From Gymnogyps californianus (taxonomy: Eukaryota; Chordata; Aves; Accipitriformes; Cathartidae): a stretch of 64,000 bases of DNA. Made by a program: the position numbers and the translations under genes. The first letter of the stretch is position 1. Every line of letters begins with the position of its first letter. The notes beneath the pieces are model-generated. The model was not told where the DNA came from and ran no database searches. It saw only the letters and a program-made list of their open reading frames with translations. Of this stretch, positions 48,621 through 60,814 are shown piece by piece. The DNA is taken from assembly GCF_018139145.2 (NCBI RefSeq), contig NC_059472.1, forward strand, positions 100,948,877-101,012,876. Reading direction: 5' to 3'.

Positions 48621-48825
48621 CCCATGGTGCACACATACACGCACACAGTGCATGCAGCATGCACTGTGCACAGTCACCGTACACACACCATGCACACACT
48701 CACAGTGCACACAGTCACAAGACGCACACGTGCTGTGCACGCCCACGCAGTGCACACACGCACGAGCACCCTCAACGCCCCCCTCCACGTGCAAACACAC
48801 ACACACACACGTGCAGACAAAGGGC
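48620..48825. repeat. CA-rich minisatellite (alternating purine-pyrimidine)
   Basis: About 200 bp made almost wholly of CACA, TGCACA, CACACGTG and CACGCACA words, ending in (CA)n at 48796-48810. Units such as GTGCACACA and CAGTCACA recur irregularly. Long CA/TG/CG alternation favours Z-DNA. It stops about 10 bp before the CpG island. Confidence 0.75.
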
Positions 48826-48834
48826 GGCAGATCC

Positions 48835-50300
48835 GCCCTTGCTCCCCCCCCCCCCACCCGGAGGCACCCCCTCGGCAGCGCTCCCGCCCTGCCGGCAGCC
48901 CCGGCCCCGCCGCCCCGACGTGGGGGTCCCGCTTCGGGCGGGGCCGGGCGGGCCGCCCCGCTTCCCCCTGCCCTTTCCCGAGCACGGGGCCGGGACGCTG
49001 GGATGCGAGGTGGGCACCAGAAAGTTAGGCACCGCGGGGCGGGCGGGCCGCTCCCCCGCGCCTTTGTTCAACGCCGGGGCGAGGACCCTTGGCGGGGCCG
49101 AGCCGGGCGCGCACGCACTCGCACCCACTCGCGCCCACGCCCACGCCCCGGCCCGCAGCATGAGCCTGTCCCGTGGCCCCGCCGTCGCCACAGGGCCGGG
49201 GGGTGGGAAGGAGGAGGAGGAGGATTGAGGCGGAAGGTGTCTCTCCAGCCTCCCTCCCTCCAAGGTGAGTTGCAGCGCTGCTCCGCGCTTCTTTTGTCTC
49301 GGTGCGTGGCCGCCGCGCACCCCCGCCCCGCCCCGCCCCGCCAAACTTTCGGCGGGGACCTCGGAGCCCCGACGGCCGCCCGCGGGCCGGGGCCGGGGCC
49401 GGGGCCGGGACCGGGCAGGGGTGCGGGGGCAGCCGCGGTTTCCGCCCGGGGCCGCGCCGTGGCTGCCGGCGGTGCCCGCGGCGGGCGTCCCCGTGGGGGC
49501 GGCCGGAGGGCAGGTGAAGGGCCCGTGGGGCCGTGGGCGGCCCCCTCCTTCCCTTTTGGTTTCTTTGGGACGGATGCGGTCGGCCCCATCTTTGCGCTTT
49601 ACGCAACAGGTAGGGATGCCAGGAGCTGGCCGCAGCGGTGGTGGCACGGGGCCGTGGCCAGGAGCTTTCGGGGGGCGTTTTTGTTACGGTCTCTGGAAAA
49701 GTGCAAAGGGGAGGGGGAGGAGAAGCAACAGTCTTCCCAAATTCCCCTTCAGTTGTTTATTTATGTACTTCCCGTGTCCATGCAAAAAGGGTTCGTTTCG
49801 CAACTCCGGAGGTTTTTCTTTTTTCTTTTTTTTTTTTTTTCTTTCTTTTAAACTTATTTTTCTTTATGTCCTGCGTTTGCCCGTCTCATTCCGGGAGATC
49901 AAACTGACCGAAACCAGATACCCAGAGGCTTGTCCTCGGTGACAGTCGGGGGAATCCAAACAAAGAGGTGCATCTACCGGAAATAATGATTTGAGAGATG
50001 TTTCTCTCCCTTTCCACCCCCCACCCCCCCGCCTTGAATTAAATCGCTTTTTTTTTTCTGGGAGGTTCAGTTCGAGGGAAGTTTTGCGCCGGAGACGGGG
50101 TCGGGGCTGAGGAGGGATGGAGAAGACGGAAAGTTGCGGTGGTGGGAGGAGGCGGGGGGCGAGGGCAGTGCGGGACCCCGGCTGCGCCCGGGCCGCGGGG
50201 GGAGCAGGGGCGCGGGGGACCTGCCGCCGCTGCCGGCTCTTTGTCTGCTCGGGCAACTTGAACAAAAGGAGAAACTCGGATGAACTCTCCATCTCTCCCT
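48835..50300 (+). promoter_or_regulatory. CpG island with splice donors; probable promoter of a non-coding RNA
   Basis: Very CpG-rich DNA from 48835 to about 49560 and again at 50090-50240, with a T-rich gap between. It is open in several frames but none encodes a recognisable domain. Plus-strand splice donors are present: CAAG|GTGAGT at 49264/49265 (perfect), CAG|GTAGGG at 49609/49610, and AGAAG|GTACGT at 50446/50447. Together with the exon at 52661-52966 this suggests the first exon of a plus-strand spliced transcript begins here. By position, downstream of SOX4 on the same strand, the best candidate is the bird counterpart of CASC15. This is inferred from gene order only. Confidence 0.6.
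49384..49412 (+). repeat. Short GGGGCC hexanucleotide repeat
   Basis: Three perfect GGGGCC units (49389-49406) flanked by GGGCC before and GGGACC after. G-runs at this spacing can form a G-quadruplex. The array is short and lies 120 bp after the donor at 49264, so it would be intronic or first-exonic in the inferred transcript. Confidence 0.7.
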
Positions 50301-50609
50301 CTCCTCTCCCGGGTTATCTCATCTTCGGCAACTTTATCCGGAGAGATTTACTCAACTTTCTCTGAGCTCTCCCGCCGCTTAAAAGCAAACAGCCCCGCTG
50401 TAGGCTCGTAAGGAAATCTGGTTTCACAGTTTGAAGAAAGGAGAAGGTACGTTTGGACTTCGGGTTTATTGTTCTTTCTCGGCTCCCTCGTCGCGCCCCC
50501 CCCCTCCCTGCAAGCTGCGCTCTGGGCTGGGAGTGCGCAGAGGAGGGAGGCTGCGGGCCAGCCGAGCCTTTTCTTTGTACTTTTCGGAGCACATGCAGGT
50601 ATTTTTGGG

Positions 50610-52660
50610 AAGGGTAAGGCAGTCATTCCGCCCTAGCTCCGGCAGTGCAGGCTGGGGGGCACTACTCGGGGGGGGTCTTGCCTCCTCCTTGTGCCTGCTT
50701 TGTATTTTGTTTCAGTGGTTTAATTTATTTCTTTTTTGGGCGGGAGGGAAGTGGGCTCAGAGAGCTTTCTGGGTCGGGCTGTGTTTTTAAGAGTTGGGAC
50801 AGAGGAAAGCTGAAGACGGGGAAAACTTCTTGGGATTGTAGGGAGTCCTGGGGGCCCTGGCCAAGGAGTGGGGGCTGTGGGGCTGGGCAGGGCGGCGGGC
50901 AGCAGGGGCAAGGTGGGGGCTCTGCTGGGTGCCAGCCTGGGCCGGGGGGGACGGGGACGCCACAGAGGGTGACACATTGCTGCTGTGGGACCATCCCAGG
51001 GAAGCAAGGTGTGCAGAAGTGCAGAGAGACAATTTTAGGAGGGGAGGGACCAGAGGGACGACTTTGTTCTTCTGAATGCATTGATCACAGTGGAGGGGGA
51101 GAGTGGGAAGGGTCAGTCCAGGCTGGCCCTTCCTCAGCTTGTCTTCCCCTGCACAGTGCAGTCTGCTTCGTCCCTTTGAAAAAGTGATAGTCGCCTTGGT
51201 TTTTGCTCCATTATTTTTGGTATTCACGCTTTCTAGAGCAAGCATCGCAACTTCAGAAAACTTATTCATGTGCTCTTTGTACTTTTCTTAATTATCTTGA
51301 TTAATTTAGTGTCTTCTTATTTCCCCTTCCATTTTCTATGCTATGTAACAACCACCACTTTTCCTTTTTTTTCATCGCAGTCCACTACTTTCCCTTTCCT
51401 GTGTTATTTTCTTGTCCTAATTTGCCAGTTGTCCCTCTCCCTCCTTAGATCTATCCGTTTCAGAATTTCTGAAGTCTCTACTTTTCCACTTTCTTTTGTC
51501 ACTCATTCTCCTTCTTCCGGTCCCGTTCCACCTATTCTTCTACCTACATGCTTCCTTGCATTTCCCATGAAAAGCTCCTTTTGCCAGGATCTTTCTTTTC
51601 ATGTATGCGTAGATACGCTCAGGTTTCTCCTGATGTGGAGCAAACATAAAAGCTTCTTCTCATTCCCTCCTCTAAAATTATTCTTCTGTGGTATGCCCTA
51701 CATGCATGTTACTCAGTTACACAGACAGAGCTTCTAGCAAAAATTCTTGTGCATCCACCAATATTCACCTTCTCCTTTCTTCTTGTCTTTATCTCTGTGC
51801 ACATGCATCTTCAAGCTTCTTCTAGTTCCTCTCCCTTGTCCTTGGTGTGGAAGTTTGTTCTTTCCCCTTTCCCCCACTCCACCTTGGCAGACCTGACGCT
51901 GTTCTTCACATCGTTATTCCCTCCTGTGCAGAGTACTCAAACTTTTCTCTCCATTCCTCATATTCCCCTTCCCGACCTAAGCAAAAATTTGCTGTTGGTA
52001 CTTCTGAAGGAATGGCACAGCAGGAGTACCAGCACAGACAGGCGCGGGTTTGGCTGCTTTGGCTTGCTCCTTGCTGGGCCAAGTGTCAACAGTGGTGCTC
52101 ATTGCCCAAGCCCCGGCTGCACTAGCATGTCTGCTGGTAGAGGTGCCGTGGGAGGACACTGAGCCAGGGCTAAGGGGGGAGAAAGGATCACTATTAAGTT
52201 CTCTCTTCCACTATCCTGATTTGTTTCCTTCAAAAGGGTCGAAGAGTTTTATTTTTGCTACTTGGGGCTTTTTTATCAACTTATTCTTTTAATGAGTTTT
52301 GAAATACCTGCCAGGGCAGTTGAAGAGCCTTTATATTACCTTCCTTTCCTGTCACTTCAGTGCTTTCTGTGATGTAAGACTGTACAATGTGTAGGGAAAT
52401 ATGAAAGCCTTTTTCTTAAAGCATTGAAAGTACAAGAGCGACAGCATCCAGCTTGATTCTTCTGTTACATTCCAGCCTGGTGATGTTTTTAACATGAAAT
52501 GCCGTCACCAGGCTTTGAGTTTAGGATGTGTCTAAATCTGTGAAGAAATATGTGTTTGAAATTATTCAGAAGAATGTAACTTTATATTTGTATGTTAGTC
52601 CCCGAGTGGTGCGGCAGAGTTACTGTGCTGAACTAACACTTCTTCCTCTTACTTGAACAG
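50610..52660 (+). other. Probable first intron of the inferred non-coding RNA
   Basis: No coding feature is recognised. The plus strand is strikingly pyrimidine-rich from about 51270 to 52010, which opens long meaningless frames. The end has all the parts of a 3' splice site: a branch-point CTAAC at 52633-52637, a pyrimidine tract (CTTCTTCCTCTTA) and an AG at 52659-52660. Confidence 0.5.
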
Positions 52661-52683
52661 GTCAAAACATAGTCGTCGGGAAA

Positions 52684-52845
52684 ATGGGATGGTTGCCAAA
52701 ACGTCAGTCTGTGATGGGTGCCATATTGCATTATTCTTTGAGTGGTGGAATACAGCTTGGGATTCTTCAGGGGTGGTTAACGTGGTACAAACTGTACTGT
52801 ACAGCTGCTGAACGTCTTAACCATTTGGATTCATACATAACTTAA
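52684..52845 (+). CDS. Candidate 53-aa microprotein ORF in the inferred lncRNA exon
   Basis: It begins at the first ATG of the exon, in strong context (A at -3, G at +4), and ends in TAA at 52843-52845. The peptide starts MGWLPKRQSVMGAILHY, with a moderately hydrophobic middle (VMGAILHYSLSGGIQLGIL) that could be a weak membrane segment, then WLTWYKLYC and a polar C-terminus. No family is recognised. Its TAA overlaps the ATG of the next ORF by one base (TAATG). Short ORFs occur often by chance in lncRNA exons, so coding status is unproven. Confidence 0.2.
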   Translation: MGWLPKRQSVMGAILHYSLSGGIQLGILQGWLTWYKLYCTAAERLNHLDSYIT

Positions 52846-52940
52846 TGGGCTCCTGGAAGAAGTGGAAGAGCCTCTTGCCGAAACTTGAGGATATTGTGGA
52901 AAACGCTGCTGAGACCCTTTTGGATTATATCGCCATCTGA
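52845..52940 (+). CDS. Candidate 31-aa amphipathic microprotein ORF
   Basis: ATG at 52845 overlaps the stop of the 53-aa ORF; stop TGA at 52938-52940, 26 nt before the exon donor. The peptide has a basic, Trp-containing start (MGSWKKWKSLLPK) and then a helix-like stretch, LEDIVENAAETLLDYIAI, in which hydrophobic residues fall every three to four positions and the opposite face is acidic. This organised pattern is unusual for a random ORF. The start context has G at +4 but T at -3. No family is recognised and translation is unproven. Confidence 0.2.
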   Translation: MGSWKKWKSLLPKLEDIVENAAETLLDYIAI

Positions 52941-55900
52941 CATCAAGGTCCTGCAGCTGATGAAAGGTATGCTTCTCCCTGTTGCAAAAATACTGTCTCG
53001 TACATCAAAATACTAAGCACATCGTCTTTATTTTAAACAAACTTGCTTTGTAACCTTTTATTTTTTTTGTCTTTGCCTGGCTGCTGACACCTACCAATAG
53101 TTTTGAGTGGTGTAATCTGACAGAAATGCCTTACTAATGGTTTGGCAATGTTTGTATCTTAAATGTAGAAGGAAAAGCTGAACATGAAAGTATTTTTGTT
53201 TTCAGAGTTAACTGATATTTTCAAGGTAATGACTTCATTGGGTCTAGGAGTGCTTGGCAGCTCTAGAAAATCAGACTAGTTAACTTCTAAGAAAAATAAG
53301 TTAAAAGCTATTTAAACAAAGCATTTTCCACAATTACAATCTTCCAAATACCCGACTTTGTTTAAAGACATGTTACTATTTTGAGTTGAACTCAAGAAAA
53401 CAACCTTCTATTATTTAACCTCTCTTCTTCCAAATAGCAACAAAAATCTTATGGATGGCTTGTATGGGGGAGAGAGCAAATAGAAGTTTTTCACTTACAA
53501 ATTCAGGGTATTCTTTTGTTTCAAGTGTTTTTAAAGTTTTGATTTAAGGCTTCTTGCAGAGCGTGTTTGCATCCTGCATGTCCTAGTACTGTGAAAGTCT
53601 ATTGAATGCAGACAGTGCTCAGTTTTCTTGTTATTGTATGAGATAGATAACCGATGTACAAAAATGAAATGAAAACTAGTGGAGAGAACAAGCTTGTTAA
53701 AGAGTTATTAATGAATAACAAGTTATTCCTGAATCTAGATTAAGTGTTAATCCAATGCTGAAGAAATCATTGAGCCCCTTACTGAACTATGAAAATTGCA
53801 AAGCAAATTTTAGAACTATTTAAAATCTGATCCTTTTATACCTGTTTTGTGCACTTCTTATTTATAGCTGAAAATGAATGACATGAAAAGTGTTGGTTTT
53901 GCTGCATATTTCAGCTCATCTGATTGGTTCCAGCCTATACCATATGTAGGGCAGAGAAGTATTCATAATCTTAAGAAAAGTGCTGAGCTGGCTGGCCTAC
54001 TTTAGAGCAAAATAGACATCTGAACGAATAATCACTCGTTATCCTTTCCAGTTGTAAACAGAGATACAAGAAGCAATAGAGTCCTAATTTCCTGGTTCTG
54101 ACTGTGTTTTAATAAAGACCTACTCTTAATTTTCTTGATTATTGAGGATAAGCTTTTTGTTACGTACTGAACGCAATTAATGTACATTTAGATTTTCGTT
54201 CGTAATATTTTTCTACATTTATACTATTTTTGAACTTTGCATGACTTAAGTTAGCCATATGAAAGTCTTTATTTTGAAGTTTCAAAAAAGGAAAGTCTTA
54301 GGCTGTTTGTGGAAAGAGGAAAAAAAGAATAATAAATGGATTGTGCTGGATAAAAATATTTAGAGCTGCTATCTAGTGTCATCTTGGAAAAGAAGCCCAG
54401 TCATTATGTTTCTGTATTTCAAGGAAACCAAAACTGCGATCCTTTTTTCTTTCTTTCTTCTTGTTCAGTTTCTTCTCAGGTGCTTGCCACTCTTTAGGAA
54501 AACTAAACTGGACAGAAAAGGTACACTTAATTTGTCTGCATGAAAACCACTAATTTTCATCAACACTGAAAACTGAAGTGAATTTTTACTTACAACTAAT
54601 GTAAATAGAGACAACTCCTTATCTGAGCTTAATCTGAGAGTTTGTGTAGATTGAATTTCATCATTGCCATAGGATTCAGGATATGTTATGCAAATTATTA
54701 GATACATTTGTGTTTGTTTATACCTGGAACATTTCAAACGTTAATAACTTGGTGACAAAACTGTTAAGATTTAGAGGGGGAAGACAATTTATCTGTCTTC
54801 AAATTTCTTTGGACTATTTCCAATAAAATGAAAAGAAGCATTCTCATATTCGGAGATAAGATCTGCAGAGAGAGGAAAAGTAGGGTCAGCTAGGAAACGT
54901 TTAGCGCGGTATTTCCCAGCTGGTAGGTGTGCTGTGTGGTGGGAGGCGAGACCCTTGCAGGGCTTGCACAGAGATGAGGAAGATGCTTTTTGCAGGCCGC
55001 GGCCGGAGCGTCCCTGTACCTTTCTCCTGGGAGCAGTCCCAGCAAAAGGGGCAGCAACAGCAGGTGAGGCAGGGGATGGATGGAGGCTGAGCGCTGTGGG
55101 GAAGGAGCAACACCTGGGCCCTGGGAGGGGTGATGGGGAGCACCTGCCTTAATTGGGGCAGGAAGCAGCCTTGCTGCCTTCAGTGTGGGCTGGCTGTGAG
55201 GAACTTGGGAGCTGCTCCTTGAGAGGAGGGTTTCAGGTATGTGAGCCCTAACACTGTAGCTCTGAAGTGTGTGAAAGTGGTTGTTCCAGTGGTTTGTCTC
55301 TGGTTATAATTGGGCTGTAATTTGCTTTGCTTGTGACTGTCCTGGAAGGTGATGGAAGTTCTTGCAGGCGTCCTGGGCAGTATGGGCTTGGGGGTGAGCT
55401 CTGAACTCTCCCTCATAAGCCTACCCTGGGATGTGTGGTTGTTAAGCTGGTAGCAGAGCTTACACCTAAACCAAATTAAACCAAATCCAGATAGTCTGAG
55501 CAGCAATTCCTCATTTGAACTGTGCTCTCAGTTAAGAAGGTCTTCTAGCCAATGTACTTTGTTGTGTGAGAAAGTGTCTTGCTCCATGTAACTGAGGTGA
55601 GAGTAACCATGGGGATGTCTCAGGCCAACGAAACACAAGTGCAGAAGAGATTTAGCAGGCTGCAAGAAGTGCTTTTACAGTGTGTTGTGGGTAGGTGAAT
55701 CGCAGTGTTGGAGTTGTGCGTTCTGAGGAATGGGCAGAGGAGAAAAGGGCAGGTTTTGTAACTTGTGGATTTTTAGGTAGGAGATGGAGGAGGTGGTATA
55801 TTGGAGTAACTTCCTATCAACGAACATCTAGGAAGGTAGAAAGGAAAATGTGATAAGGACTTCATTTTATTTCTTTGATTGTTCCTTCCCTTTAGTTGAA

Positions 55901-57559
55901 GTGTTTTTTTGGGGGCATGAACTCCTGAATTCTCAAGTGAGGTAGAAATTTCTGTAGACCCCTGTGTGCCCCACTCCTGATACTCCCTGTGTATCTCCCG
56001 ATACACAATGGAGACGGGGATGCTTTCCTGAGGGCCTGCTGCCTTTCACCCCTCCAGTGGGAGGCCCCGCTCCTCACAGTGCAGGACAAAGGAGCTTCCT
56101 TCTCTGGAGGCTTTACCAGAATGTCCTCCTCAGGATGCAGAGGTACAGTTTGACTCTTCAGTAAAATTTTGGGAGAAAGGCTTAGGAAATACGCTTGTTA
56201 GTCCCTGATAGGGCTCCCAAACAGCCCAAAGAGTATTGTGCAATTATGAGGAGGATGGCGTGGTAAGTGGTGACTTTGTGCTCCTCACTGGGAAGGTGAG
56301 GTAGAAGCTATAGGACAGGGCATATTTCTAGAATGGAGCTGGCTTTGTAGCTTTAGTTTCATAGAAAATGGTATTCATAACAATGTTTGTTTTTTTTTCT
56401 CTTTATTTTGCTCAATGCTGGTTGAATGTCATGTGCTTAATCATATAGCTTCATATAGTAGAAATCATAAATGCAAATAAGACATTTTCTTTTTTTATTT
56501 CTCTACTTTCACTTGTCACCTTATCAGGTAAATTGAGGTACAATACTCTTACAGAATCAGTATAAGCATTGGAGTATGGTTTGTTTCTTTTTAGCTCGTG
56601 TGAGCAAATTTCGTGAGAGAGGTAGAAGAAAGTTGACCAAGGCTGGAAGAAGAGAGTTGCCACTTGAAATCTGGGGGTGGTGGTGGTGTACACTCCCTCA
56701 TTCTATTACAGTTATGATTGAGAAATACTTGCGTGAAAACTTATAATGAAAAGGAAGCTTCCAACATGTGAGCTGCTTTCTGTAAAATGCTATCAGTTAT
56801 GTCAGGACAGAGGCATATGGTGTCTGGAATAGTTTTCTTTCTCTTGATTGGATTTATTTTATGTGGCAAGAACCTTTCCAGCTCACTAATGGATTCTATT
56901 TTGATTCTTTTTTTTGCTTGCATTGTCATAACATGAAATTTGTCACAAACTATTTGTGAAGCCTGACATAGGGTGCTATTGTGCTTGATACCTTGACCTT
57001 TCCTTGATTAAAATGCATAGACGTGTTTGGGTTTGGTAGGGGGAAATGGATAAGCTACGGGGATTAAGAATATTTTAAGACGAAATTAATTGTTGTCTTT
57101 GTGTGAGGACAGGGACAGTACTTCCCCTGAAAGGTTATGAGACTACTGCAAGTGTGGATTCTGTATTCATATCTATAAATATTGTAGATTAGTGAGGACA
57201 TATTGTGTTTAATTATGTGCAAAGAAGAGAAAAATGCTCATACCTAATTTAAATGTGCATGCTCCTGCTAAAAATAGCAAAATGATTACTTTTTTTTTAT
57301 ACTTAAACTGAAAGGAAGCTACGCTGCTTCTATTTAGGAACAATGTTGCCACCTTATGAATTATATTGCATTTTGATACATCTTAAATATTCCAGTATCA
57401 ATTTTTCTGTCACTTTTCTGTGTGTGGGTATTTTATTGAACTGTTCCTAAAGCATTTTGTACATGAAATGAGTTGCCTTAAGTCTTGCACGGGGTGATGA
57501 GTGTGGTGTTGCTCTGGATGTTGGTGTTGCTTCTTCAGAGATAAGGGAGAGTAGTGAAG

Positions 57560-57860
57560 TAGAACCACGAATGTTTGCATGGGATTCCTCACAGGCATGG
57601 GAAGCAGGTGGGCGTGGAGGGGGAAGGCATGCGGTTGTCATAAAACTTAATAAGTGGGCAATAGGAGAGGGTATTCTGGGCCGATAAGGATGGAGTCTGA
57701 CTTAGTTGTGAGCCAGTGATGATTGGTGAGGAAAGGAAGTGGTGAGGCATCTTGAAAATGAGGGCTAGTAGCTAGTGATTGATGCGATAGCGAAAGGAGA
57801 GGCGGATTTTGTGGGAATGGGTGAGAAGCTGTTTGTCATAATTTATGTGTCTGCAGGCCT
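57560..57860. repeat. Possible ancient L2-like element fragment
   Basis: The order of words GGGCCGATAAGG, AGGCATCTTGAAAATGAGGG, CTAGTAGCTAGTGATTGATG and CGATAGCGAAAGG recalls the conserved 3' region of L2-type elements in sauropsids (a block of the form TTGATGCGATAG followed by a purine-rich stretch). Recognition is from memory and partial. Confidence 0.35.
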
Positions 57861-60814
57861 GTGCCATTGGAGCATTTCTAATGGGAAAATGTAGTGAAAT
57901 CTTTAAATGGCCATAGTGTAGGTTATAAATATCTTGGCGATCAGTAGTATTGGCTTCTTTTTGGTGTATGATAAAATGGTTTCTGTTTAATGCTGTACAA
58001 GGAAACAAAGTTAACTTTAGCTCTACATGTTTTGAATTCAATTTGCTCCCAAAATAACTGTAGTCCTCAGTTGAGGATACAAGTTAGCTGCTTCTGTTTG
58101 GCTTTGCAATACTGTGCAAGGCAAAAATTCATTTAGGTAAGTGGTTCAGGAATCGCATATGTTGTTTTGAGATTATCTCAGAGGTGAGACTTTGTGTGGC
58201 TGCTCATTTAGTTATCTTTCAGAATTTGCAAATGGGTTTTTGGTTGGTATCTGTTGCTCTGTGCATGTGCTCTGAAAATAATAAAAGTTGTGATGGCTCC
58301 AGAATACCGAAGAAGGTACCCTGGATTACGCAGCAAACACTGAGGTGTATCTAAGCAACTCACTGCTTTTGTGCAGGCTGGTGTAGTGCCATGCAGGGCA
58401 TTAATTTAGGCCTGTAAGCTATTTTAACTGTATAATGGTGCTACTGGACTTGATCTGTTAATTGTTGCTTCTCAGCTGAGCTTGCATATGATGTGGCTTC
58501 AGTTCTGCTGGAGCTGAGCTGAGCTGGTGGTAGCTCAGGGGGCTCTTCCCTGGGCTCCCTTGTGGGGTGTGAACATGGACTCAGTTGTGCTTTGTAGAGA
58601 GGCTGTTGTTTAAAGGCTTTGGGCATCAAGTGTTGGAAACTGCAGAGGTGTTGGAAGAGATGCTCTTCCCCTTACAGAAGATGCGTAGCCTTATTGGTGA
58701 AAAACAGAAGATAAGATAGATGATGAAAGGTGTGCTATCTCTGGGGCTTAAGTTTGCCATATTCCAAGTTTTATGATGCAATATAGGCAGTAACTTTACT
58801 CATTTGAGCTCCTGGACTGGACATGTGGAGCATATTTAGGCACAGGTCCTTACTGAAAAACAGACATTGGAAGGAAAGGTGGTTCTGGTTCACAACTTCG
58901 TGATTTCAGTGCCTTGCTTTTTTTGTTTACTGAAATTCATTACACTTGCAAAAGAAGGAATGAAAGAAACATAATTCTAAACTCAAAAGCTTGTTCTTTA
59001 TCATGTAGATACCTTTCAGCTTCAGGATTTGTATACATTATTTTTATAGTCTTAAATATATGCATTATGTGGCTTTATGCAAAAGGAAAGCTTTGAACTG
59101 ATATAGTTAAAATCTGTGTCCTAGATCATGGCTTGGTTTACCAGATTTGGATTAACTGCCATTTCTTCTTTTCAAATAGCTTCTTTTCCATGGTATCAGC
59201 ACCTGATATTTGCATATTATCATCCATCTTCAGTCTTCAGGAGACTTTGATGCATGAGCATTTCTAGCCTAATTTAGTTGACGATTTGAATGTGTTGTGA
59301 AAAACTTTGTTTAAATTGAGAGAAAAGTTGAGTGATTATTGCTTTTAGAGCATGAATGGGAGCACAGCTTGCAAAAACAAATTAGCTGTCCCTGTAAAAC
59401 TCTATATTGTCAACTTAGTTACTCTCTATACATCAGCTATGGGAGTTAGCTAGAGAGGGTTTGATGTATATCTCTTGCAGGAATTCCAGCACTTGGGCAG
59501 TGGAGGAAGGGGGCTATAACCTGGTATATGTTCATGACAGCAGTTCACCTAGTAATAGGACTGAAAAGGAAGTTTTAAATGCAACAATAAGAGAAAGTCG
59601 CTCCCTTTCCCCAAAGGAATGAACAGACAATTTGCTTCATGTCTGTTAAGACTGGTTTTGGACCACACAATGCATCTAGATGTAAGATTAATTAGATGCT
59701 AGTTTATTTTACATGTCTTATTTGAACTCATACTTAACACCTTCCTTGTATGTATTTTAGCATATAGTAGCTTAAAACTAATACCTGAAATATTTTCATC
59801 AGCCAATTTGAGTTACTCGGTGCACTTTTTTCCTGTTTAGCCACCAACATTTGAGCTGCTGTGTCTAAATCTAGTCATCCAGGTTGATTTTCAGCAGAGC
59901 CGAAGAATAGTTGCTATTGACTTCAGTGATGATATGGATCACTGGGGTTTTTGGAAAAGCAAGTCAGACGCCAGAACATCTGTGTGTGTGTGTATACACG
60001 TACATCACATGCTTATATTTTAGATACAAATATATATATACAGACATGTATACGTGCACACCATACAGTCCAAAACCAATGGTGTGGTACCTGAGGCAGC
60101 TTCATGAAGGAGACAGGTGGTTTTTCCCCTCTGTATGAAGCAGTGTCTAGTGCATTCCCAAACCTTGCTTCTATCGTCTTGTGTCGATGGTCGTCTATGC
60201 TGTGTTCCCTTTTTGTTTTGGTTTTTAGCTACTCAAAATGAAATATGTGCCCTGTTCCAATTTACCAGTTTGTTTCTTAAAATACATCCTGCATGTAAAT
60301 TCTGGTCAAAAACCATATAATGGAAAAGTGTCTATTGAATTAGTAGTGATCAGGTGTATACTGAAAGCATTCACTGTAATTAGTTGTAAAACGCTTTATC
60401 TCAATGTCACGCATACTGCTCACTCCTCCCCTTCCCCCCTCAAAAAAAAGCAGCAAGGCATATCTGAAGTGGAGCTATGACAAGCATTAAAAAAATGAGT
60501 TTTTTTCAACTGGTAATCAATTTGGCTTAACTTTTTAATGTGTGTATGTATAATGTATATATGTATGTACACACCTATATGTGTTGGTTTGATGGAATAC
60601 ATTGCTTTAAATTATGCACAGTGTAATACTTGAAGTGGCTAGAGGAGATTTTTTTATATCTTGTTTTAACGTCTTCAGTAAGAATTGTTGCGAGTGCTGC
60701 CAAAACTGTGTGGAATGTTACTTGTTGTGGACTTCATGCAGGTTAGATGTATTAGTGGCTCTCTCTTTGAGACAAGTGAAAGGATGTTTGCAAAGGAAGA
60801 CCAGAACCATTCCA

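Larger units (their letters stand above)
52661..52966 (+). ncRNA. Internal exon of an inferred spliced RNA (candidate CASC15 counterpart)
   Basis: A 306-nt segment bounded by a high-quality acceptor (branch-point CTAAC with its A 24 nt before the AG, pyrimidine tract, CAG|G) and a fair donor (GAAAG|GTATGC). It lies 2.2-3.4 kb after a CpG island with good plus-strand donors. All signals are on the + strand, the same strand as SOX4. In mammals CASC15 occupies this place and orientation. The exon holds two short ORFs of 53 and 31 codons, described separately. I do not recognise the exon sequence itself, so the name is withheld. A terminal exon of a small protein gene is a less likely alternative. 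Confidence 0.5.

Noticed and set aside
48610..49851. 413-codon + strand open frame across the CA repeat and CpG island
   Set aside because: It begins in the CA minisatellite (repeated Thr-His) and continues as Pro/Arg/Gly low complexity; no protein family is visible.
54996..55063. Possible 68-nt exon (acceptor TTTTTGCAG, donor CAG|GTGAGG)
   Set aside because: The pyrimidine tract is short and there is no clear branch point; such pairs arise often by chance. It would need junction reads.
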